From Cephalopachus bancanus (Eukaryota > Chordata > Mammalia > Primates > Tarsiidae), in NCBI GenBank assembly GCA_027257055.1, contig JAPVLO010000617.1, forward strand, positions 496,001 to 560,000: a DNA stretch of 64,000 bases, written 5' to 3'. Below are positions 63,350 through 64,000 of this stretch, piece after piece. The notes below the pieces were generated by a model that did not search any database, had not been told where the DNA came from, and saw nothing but the letters and a program-made list of their open reading frames with translations. Within the stretch, counting starts at the first letter, position 1. Every line of letters starts with the position of its first letter. Both the position numbers and the translations under genes were made by a program.

Positions 63350-64000
63350 AAGGGAATTTATTTCAAACCAAATGTTCATCAGTAGGGGATTGCTTAAATA
63401 ATCAGTGATGGTGAATGTAAACAGTGGAGTACTACATAGCTAAAAAAAGAATGAGGAAACTCTCCTTGTACTGATAATGGAAAGAGCTCTGTAACATACT
63501 GTTAAAGAAATGAAAGTATGTTTTAAACTGGGTTTGGTGGCTCATGCCTATAATCCCAGCACTTTGGGAGGCCAAAGTGAGAGAATTGCCTGAGCCCACG
63601 GGTTCGAGGCCAGCCTGGAAAACTTGCTGAGACTGCATCTCTACAATAAGTCAAAAAATTAGCCAGGCGTGGTGATGCATGCCTGTAGTTCCAGCTACTT
63701 GGAAGGCTGAGGCAGAAGAGTTGTCTGAGCCCAAGCAGGTCGAGGCTGCGGTGGCCGTGAGTGTGCCACTGCACTCCAGCATGGACAACAGAGTGAGACT
63801 CCAACTGAAAAAAAAAAGTATGGTTTTGCAAACATTTGTGTAAAAAAAGCAAAAATATACATTTGTATTTGCATAAAGAATACCTAAAAAAATAGCTGTG
63901 TTGGTATTAGTGGCTAATAGCATTGGTGGGAATAGGGCAATTGGCTCCCAGGGTGAGAGGGAGACTTTTCCCTTTTTATGTTTTCACACTTTCAAACCAC
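63350..64000 (+). mobile_element. Old L1 fragment, split by an Alu, open to the right edge
   Basis: Reads caaatgttcatcagtagggg, gtggagtactacatagctaa, then after the Alu catttgtgtaaaaaaagcaa and atacatttgtatttgcataa. L1M-type. CIAO2A intron 2. Confidence 0.65.
63527..63818 (+). mobile_element. Alu, full dimer
   Basis: Duplication agtatg; inside an old L1. Confidence 0.9.

Noticed and set aside
61348..64000. Search for CIAO2A exon 3
   Set aside because: No stretch encodes the expected LCLRVKLQRCLPFKHK region with splice sites. The exon must lie beyond the window.
1..64000. CRISPR arrays, operons, prophage or plasmid features
   Set aside because: Introns, Alus, L1s and CpG islands show mammalian nuclear DNA. 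The regular repeats are interspersed retroelements, not spacer arrays.

Overview
This is nuclear genomic DNA from a primate, most likely a strepsirrhine (lemur or loris group). Two genes identify the locus. On the minus strand all 15 coding exons of SNX1 (sorting nexin 1, retromer) can be joined in frame, from the ATG at 53140 to the TAA at 4799, and give 522 codons, the usual mammalian length. On the plus strand the first two coding exons of CIAO2A (FAM96A, cytosolic Fe-S assembly) lie at 55397-55520 and 61183-61347, and the gene runs off the right edge. The two genes are head to head, as in human 15q22. The strepsirrhine call rests on the Alu elements. About 80 dimeric Alus are present, roughly a third of the window. 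Many carry an arm start reading ctcagcctgtaatcc and a tail reading gactccaactcaaaa, unlike the common human subfamilies. The species cannot be fixed from this alone.

Layout. 1-4400: flank downstream of SNX1 (old L1 and L2 remains, four Alus). 4400-4798: SNX1 3' UTR with an AATAAA signal. 4799-53140: SNX1, with small exons in long, repeat-filled introns; intron 2 uses a GC donor. 52700-53420: CpG island and SNX1 promoter with a TATA-like box, a YY1-like site on the start codon and a 20-bp GC-box tandem repeat. 53420-54830: old L2 and an Alu. 54840-55400: CIAO2A promoter with ETS, CCAAT and two facing ZNF143-type sites. 55397-64000: CIAO2A exons 1 and 2 and introns full of nested repeats.

Other content: a COX6C processed pseudogene split by an Alu (SNX1 intron 2), an internally deleted mariner transposon split by two Alus (CIAO2A intron 2), MER20, MER5-like and other hAT fossils, an MLT1-type LTR, two MIRs, L1 tails of several ages, and short poly(A)-tailed retrocopies with target-site duplications, two of which share one unrecognised source sequence. 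No CRISPR, prophage, operon or bacterial feature is present. The nearest thing to an undescribed system is that shared short retroposon, together with four places where two same-strand Alus are separated and flanked by three copies of one target-site duplication.

The two genes have unrelated jobs (endosome-to-Golgi sorting; Fe-S delivery to IRP1). Their pairing looks like conserved gene order with two separate CpG promoters about 2.2 kb apart, not a functional unit.
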